NCBI GenBank assembly: GCA_051453625.1
Contig: JBOZIK010000001.1
Location: 42,857,682-42,881,074, forward strand
DNA length: 23,393 nt
Reading direction: 5' to 3'
Source: Welwitschia mirabilis
Taxonomy: Eukaryota > Gnetophyta > Gnetopsida > Welwitschiales
The position numbers and the translations under genes were made by a program. Each line of letters starts with the position of its first letter. Position 1 is the stretch's first letter. This document shows positions 19,690-23,393 of this stretch, one piece after another. The notes below the pieces were generated by a model. That model was given only the letters and a program-made list of their open reading frames with translations, had not been told where the DNA came from and did not search any database.

Positions 19690-20510
19690 TTAATTTTTAA
19701 AGTGTTTTATTAGAATGTGTTTTTTAGTTAAATGAATTATATTTTTACAATAAGGATATAAGAGGAATTTTAACCTTTAAAAAGCTGAGATCAAATATTT
19801 TACAATATCTATTCAATTAATGAAAAATTCTTACTTCAATTACTAATTCTATGTTAGATCAATCTATCACTGCTTATACTTTATTATTATTTACATTATT
19901 TCTTTTTTTGAAATTACATGCCCTAAAAATTTGATCGTAATTAACTAAAATTCACACTTTTTAAGGTTGGCATAAAATTGATTTCTTCTTAAAGTATCAA
20001 ATACAATTCACAGATGTTTTTCATGATTCTTCTTAGTTGATAAATATACCAAAACATCAATGCCATCATGAATCCATTTAGATATGTTTGAAAAATGTTA
20101 TCCATAATTTCTAGTGCATTAGTAAGTCTAAAGGTTACTACTTGAAATTCATAGTGATCATTCCTAGTGTGAGGTGCTATTTTGAAGTATCTTCCTCCTT
20201 GATTCTAACTTGATGATATTCTAATTTGAGATAAATTTTTGAGGAAAACTTAATAAACTTTACTAAAGAGTTTGATGAATGCATCTTAAAATCCATTCTA
20301 TTATTTAAGGCTTTTTAATGATATGGTTCTTAACTAATTTTTGGTTTTAACTCTAAGTATAAAGGAAAAAATAATTATATATCACTAATCTTTTTTCCAC
20401 TTTTTTTTGAGGTAAGAACTAGTTATTCAATTTTATTCAAGTGGTGGAAGGGGTCCTTATCATTATTTCAAAAATGTTAATTATGCATTAAGATTGTTTT
20501 AATTCTATAT
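19690..20510 (-). pseudogene. Reverse transcriptase (element B)
   Basis: Upstream of RNase H the minus strand gives KRLVIYN (where R-x-C/V-I-D-Y-R is usual), SKIYLKLEYHQVRIKEEDTSK (20 of these around 20200-20265), and DHYEFQVVTFRLTNALE and MDNIFQTYLN (about 20090-20190). The catalytic strand follows at 20047-20061 as IDVLVYLSTKKNHEKHL, then DTLRRNQFYANLKKCEF and IKFLGHVIS (about 19905-20000). These are the palm and thumb motifs of chromovirus RT. In the Y/F-x-D-D box the second Asp is Val (GAT to GTT), and the first catalytic Asp in KIDL is Tyr, so the enzyme is dead. Frameshifts separate the pieces. Confidence 0.82.
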
Positions 20511-20564
20511 CATTTCCTTTAAGTAAAATAGATTTTATATTTTCCATTTTTTATTTACAATGAT

Positions 20565-20834
20565 TTATTTAAGGTACTTCAATGAGATGTTGAAAGTTAA
20601 ATCCATATTAGAAGAAATGATATTTGAATAGGATAAAGTAGTATTTAAACACATTGAGGGATTTTTAGAAGGATGAACATTATTAATAGTGGTATTTTTT
20701 TGAGTTTTAAAATTGGGAGTATGTGAAAAAAAATTACTAAATGTAGAAAAATTGCATTTCTGAATTCCTAAAATAAGTCTTTCTTCTTCATCATAAGTTC
20801 TTGAATTAAAATCAGCTAGACCTTCTTTAATGGT
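20565..20834 (-). pseudogene. 89-codon open stretch, unrecognised
   Basis: One minus-strand frame runs without a stop from 20834 to a TAA at 20565-20567. It begins TIKEGLADFNSRTYDEEERL, continues with IQKCNFSTFSNFFSHTP, and has an Asn/Thr/Ser-rich tail. There is no early Met. It lies between a primer binding site (21413-21432) and the chromovirus RT (below 20510), where a gag or leader-encoded piece would be expected, but I recognise no Gag motif. Being open in such AT-rich decayed sequence makes a coding origin plausible. It may be the N-terminus of a Gag or part of the region before RT. Confidence 0.4.
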
Positions 20835-20874
20835 TTATTTAAATTAAAATCAACTGAACCTTACTTAATAGTTT
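20804..20874. repeat. 33-bp direct repeat
   Basis: Two copies of a 33-bp unit starting AATTAAAATCA(G/A)CT lie at 20804-20836 and 20842-20874, with about 6 differences. On the minus strand both encode TIK-x-G-x-x-DFN, so a short peptide is repeated at the start of the 89-codon stretch, though the two copies are now one base out of frame with each other. Confidence 0.75.
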
Positions 20875-21412
20875 CTTTAATGAAGTACTTTTATTTATAA
20901 TTTTTTACCATGTCCCTACATGATTAAAGATGTTAAATAAACTTATTTACATATAAGAGGTAATAATATCTTGAATAACACAAAGTACAAGGAGGAGGTT
21001 CTACCAACAATGGATGTGGAAATTACTTAATATTACATAGAGTAAAAAGTATAGGCCAAGTTTGTATAAAATGTGTAATTCCCAACATCACATGAAGTAT
21101 GAGAAACAGATCTTAAAAAGAATGGTAATCTCTTATCAAGAGGGTAGATCTAATGAATAATCTTCAAAATAAAAGTATGCTAATAAAATAAAATTATAAA
21201 ATAAAAGCATCAAGTGAAAATAATCAAAAGAGAAAATTTATTTGAATATCCCAATGTCAATAATCACATGAATATTTATAAATCCAAAGATAATCAAGTG
21301 AGAATAAGTGGATCCAATTTAGGGATTAGTATATAACACTACACAAAAAAATAATCTTGAAATCAAGTTAGTTACTTGTGTAATGAGAATTAATGTTTTA
21401 AATATTAGTCAC
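20875..21412. other. Leader-like noncoding stretch
   Basis: In minus-strand sense this follows the primer site at 21413-21432, so it is the expected position of an untranslated leader. I see no gene and no clear copy of the dyad motif seen in the leaders of A and C. Confidence 0.35.
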
Positions 21413-21432
21413 TTCCCTAGAAATGGTGCCAA
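21413..21432 (-). other. Primer binding site, tRNA-Asp type
   Basis: On the minus strand it reads TTGGCACCATTTCTAGGGAA, the best preserved of the three tRNA-Asp-like sites in the window (canonical TGGCGCCGTTGCCGGGGA). The two-base spacer TC between LTR end and TTGG is the same as in element A. It implies an LTR to the right, with its element running leftward. Confidence 0.65.
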
Positions 21433-21434
21433 GA

Positions 21435-22430
21435 CGTTGAGGCATGAGATGGGTGCTCTAATTCAAATTATTGATTTAATTCGTAACCTATAATATTTAA
21501 TGTATAATGTAATACATACATATACTAAAGTCTAAAAAGTTAATTCAAATGTATAAAATGATTAAAGCAATTAGCAAATATTAGAAAATAATTTTCTTTA
21601 AAGAAGGAAAAAGAATATATGTTTGTGATTTTTATAATTAAGAAAGGAAAGAAATATCATAAAATGAAAATGGAATGCAACAAGATGAAAATAAAATCAA
21701 ATTCCTATTTTAATTAATTAATAAGTTTTTACAACTTTTTATCATCTAAGTTGGTCTTTTTACTCTATATCAAAATTAAAATAAATCTAAGTAAGCATAA
21801 ATTTGAATTTAACATAAAATATAAGGAAAATAAGAGAGAGAAATCATAGAATAAATGTCGTTAATTCGTTAATAAATAATGTTCAATACATCCCCTTATA
21901 GGTAACAACTCCTTAATGAAGAATTATCATCTTAATATCAAGGAATATTTATTTTACAAGTAGGATCTGTCCCTTATTTAAGATGCTTCATATTGTCATA
22001 ATAATATTTAATTAAAGATTAAATGAGAAATGTAATGTCTATGGGAATATTTGTAGTTTTTCTTTGATGCTTTAAGTTAATACAAGGTTAGAACTAAAGG
22101 AATTTAATTAAATAAGTAATTTGATAACAATTTGATTAGTTTTACATTAGCTATAATGGTCATCTTCCTAAACCAGTGACTAGGTGAATGAAGTTTCTGG
22201 CTACTGATAATAGTTCTTCACATGTATGTTTGATTTTTTTTTTTTCCCTTGGCTAAGAATCACTGTGAACCTTTGTCTAGATGAATAGGATGAATGACTA
22301 TTAGAAAATAAGGTTTGGCTTTTATTTGCTTTCTCTAAGAGTCATTTTTTTAATTTTCATCTAAATGACCTTATGGATTAAGCTTTGTCTTATCAAAGTC
22401 ATCACAAGTCATCATCCCTTAATCCAAAAT
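21435..22430 (-). repeat. LTR-like region to the right of the primer site
   Basis: In minus-strand sense it would end ...CCTCAACG just before the primer site. Its layout resembles the LTR of element A: a GTTGCAT(T/C)..CATTT(T/G)CATTTT phrase about 270 bp from the end, and dyad-type motifs at 22271-22310 and 22353-22425, about 840-990 bp from the end (A: about 850-1000). The sequence is otherwise too diverged to align by eye and the far end is not found, so the limit given is approximate. Confidence 0.45.
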
Positions 22431-22639
22431 TAATTTCTTAAATTCCAAACCATTAAATCATCCTTTAGACATCTCCACTAGTTAATTTGCCTCTCATGAG
22501 ATGTTGTAATGTCATTGATTAAAGTGTTTTCTATATACTACACTTTGTAAAATTGAATTATCTATTATCTTGTATTTAATAAAAGGAGTTATCAGTGGAT
22601 TAGTCTCTAAAAGCATCTGAAGGAATCATGAAGGATGGA

Positions 22640-23039
22640 AACTTATGTATTTTGTGATCATCATGTTAACTACTCATATTCTTCATAATTCCATTATAAA
22701 CTTATCAAATAATATTAAAAACACATTCTAAAACCATCTCAAATAGGGCCAAATTAGCATTGAAACATTTAATAAGTTAACTCTTTATGAACTAGTTTAT
22801 GGAAGACAAGACTTATCCTAGTGAAATTCAAAATACAAAATATGAAATTATATGAAAAAATTAAAAATTAGTTATAAGAAATGAGTTATTTGAATAATAA
22901 GAGAAAAATAGCACTAGAACAGAAGAAATGTTATCAAAAGAAAATAAAAGAATATCATGATGCTAAGATAAAGAAAGAAAAATTTAATTCTAAACAAGAA
23001 ATAATCTTGTTCAATCCAAAATTCACTAAGTCTATTTAA
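22640..23039 (+). pseudogene. Integrase C-terminal half of another Ty3/gypsy element
   Basis: On the plus strand one frame reads ETFNKLTLYELVYGRQDL (about 22759-22812), the T-x-x-T-P-Y-x-LVYG segment that follows the DDE core in Ty3/gypsy integrases. After a frameshift a second frame (22947-23036) reads KEYHDAKIKKEKFNSKQEII, then LFNPKFTKSI and a TAA at 23037-23039. This matches the WHD-x-x-IKKK-F-x-x-GD-x-VLLY-x-S-x-x-K-x-F region typical of non-chromovirus elements such as Athila/Tat. Upstream, a weak HHVNYSYS phrase may be the start of the core. The Trp of WHD is Tyr. It runs opposite to the LTR-like region on its left, so it belongs to a separate insertion; its 5' part is not seen. Confidence 0.65.
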
Positions 23040-23393
23040 AAGTACACTAAAATTTGACTTAGTTCATTTAAAGTAATAAATATTTATAATAATGAAATAA
23101 TAAAAATAAATACATCAAATTTAATGAAATTTACATTATAAATGGAAATAGAAAAGCATTGAAAAGGTAATTACAATACTTTAAAATTCATGATATTAGT
23201 AAAATTTAATATATCGATGAAAATTATATTTAAATATTGTTAGATTATATTTTCCAATTGATGTCAAACTAATTTCTCTTGTGTAGTGTGTTGCGGTGTG
23301 TATTTATGCAATAGTACACGTTCAAATTCAATCCTGTTAATTATCAATAAGATGCAAAATACAACACGCTAGTATAGACGGAGTGATCCGAAT
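23040..23393. other. AT-rich right end, nothing recognised
   Basis: It follows the integrase remnant and may be its 3' untranslated part. The last 110 bases are less AT-rich and contain a GT-rich phrase (GTGTAGTGTGTTGCGGTGTG), possibly an LTR edge, but nothing can be matched within the window. Confidence 0.3.

Larger units (their letters stand above)
17830..20510 (-). mobile_element. Element B: chromovirus (Tekay/Del-like) pol remnant
   Basis: On the minus strand the order is reverse transcriptase, RNase H, integrase with HHCC, DDE core and GPY/F region, then a possible chromodomain. This order and the motif wording fit chromoviruses, not the Athila/Tat elements A and C. No gag or protease is recognisable upstream and no LTR pair was found. 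All frames are broken, with stretches of up to 94 codons still open. Confidence 0.8.

Overview
This window looks like nuclear heterochromatin of a land plant, most likely a seed plant with a large, repeat-rich genome. It is very AT-rich and visibly poor in CpG. I see no intact host gene, rRNA, tRNA or CRISPR array. What can be read is a stack of old, decayed LTR retrotransposons. Their proteins are recognisable only in pieces because stops, frameshifts and transitions (C to T and G to A, the pattern left by decay of methylated cytosine) break every frame. Species cannot be told from the sequence.

Layout, left to right. 1-715 is a less AT-rich block of unknown origin, and 716-2199 is AT-rich with nothing recognised. 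2200-7183 (minus strand) is element A, a Ty3/gypsy element of the Athila/Tat (non-chromovirus) branch: one LTR (5965-7183), a tRNA-Asp-type primer binding site, leader, gag with a zinc knuckle, protease, and the N-terminal part of reverse transcriptase, where it is cut off. A sits inside a Ty1/copia remnant (SIRE/Maximus-like gag tail plus protease, minus strand, 7184-8170). 8280-8640 holds about three degenerate units of about 80 bp, and 8641-9998 is unrecognised.

9999-17416 (plus strand) is element C, the most complete element here. It has two LTRs of about 1,085 bp with TGTTGC...GCAACA ends (best seen in the 3' copy), a TATA box in each, a decayed tRNA-Asp-type primer site, leader, gag, protease and a purine-rich tract. 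Its coding part stops in the protease-RT linker, so RT, RNase H and integrase are absent. A and C belong to one family: their LTRs, gag, zinc knuckle, protease and linker all align by eye.

17830-20510 (minus strand) is the RT-RNase H-integrase part of a chromovirus (Tekay/Del-like). To its right are an 89-codon open stretch, a tRNA-Asp-type primer site (21413-21432) and an LTR-like region resembling the A/C family in layout. The right edge carries the C-terminal part of another Ty3/gypsy integrase, on the plus strand (22640-23039).

The most interesting signal is not a gene. A short motif with dyad symmetry, built on TATCATC and GATGATAG, recurs about 90-115 bp apart in pairs or triplets. It lies at matching positions in the U3 and the untranslated leader of both A and C, and again in the 3' untranslated region of C. 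Because it is kept in two strongly diverged copies, it may be a family-specific cis element. All element calls rest on reading translations by eye; no database or alignment was run.
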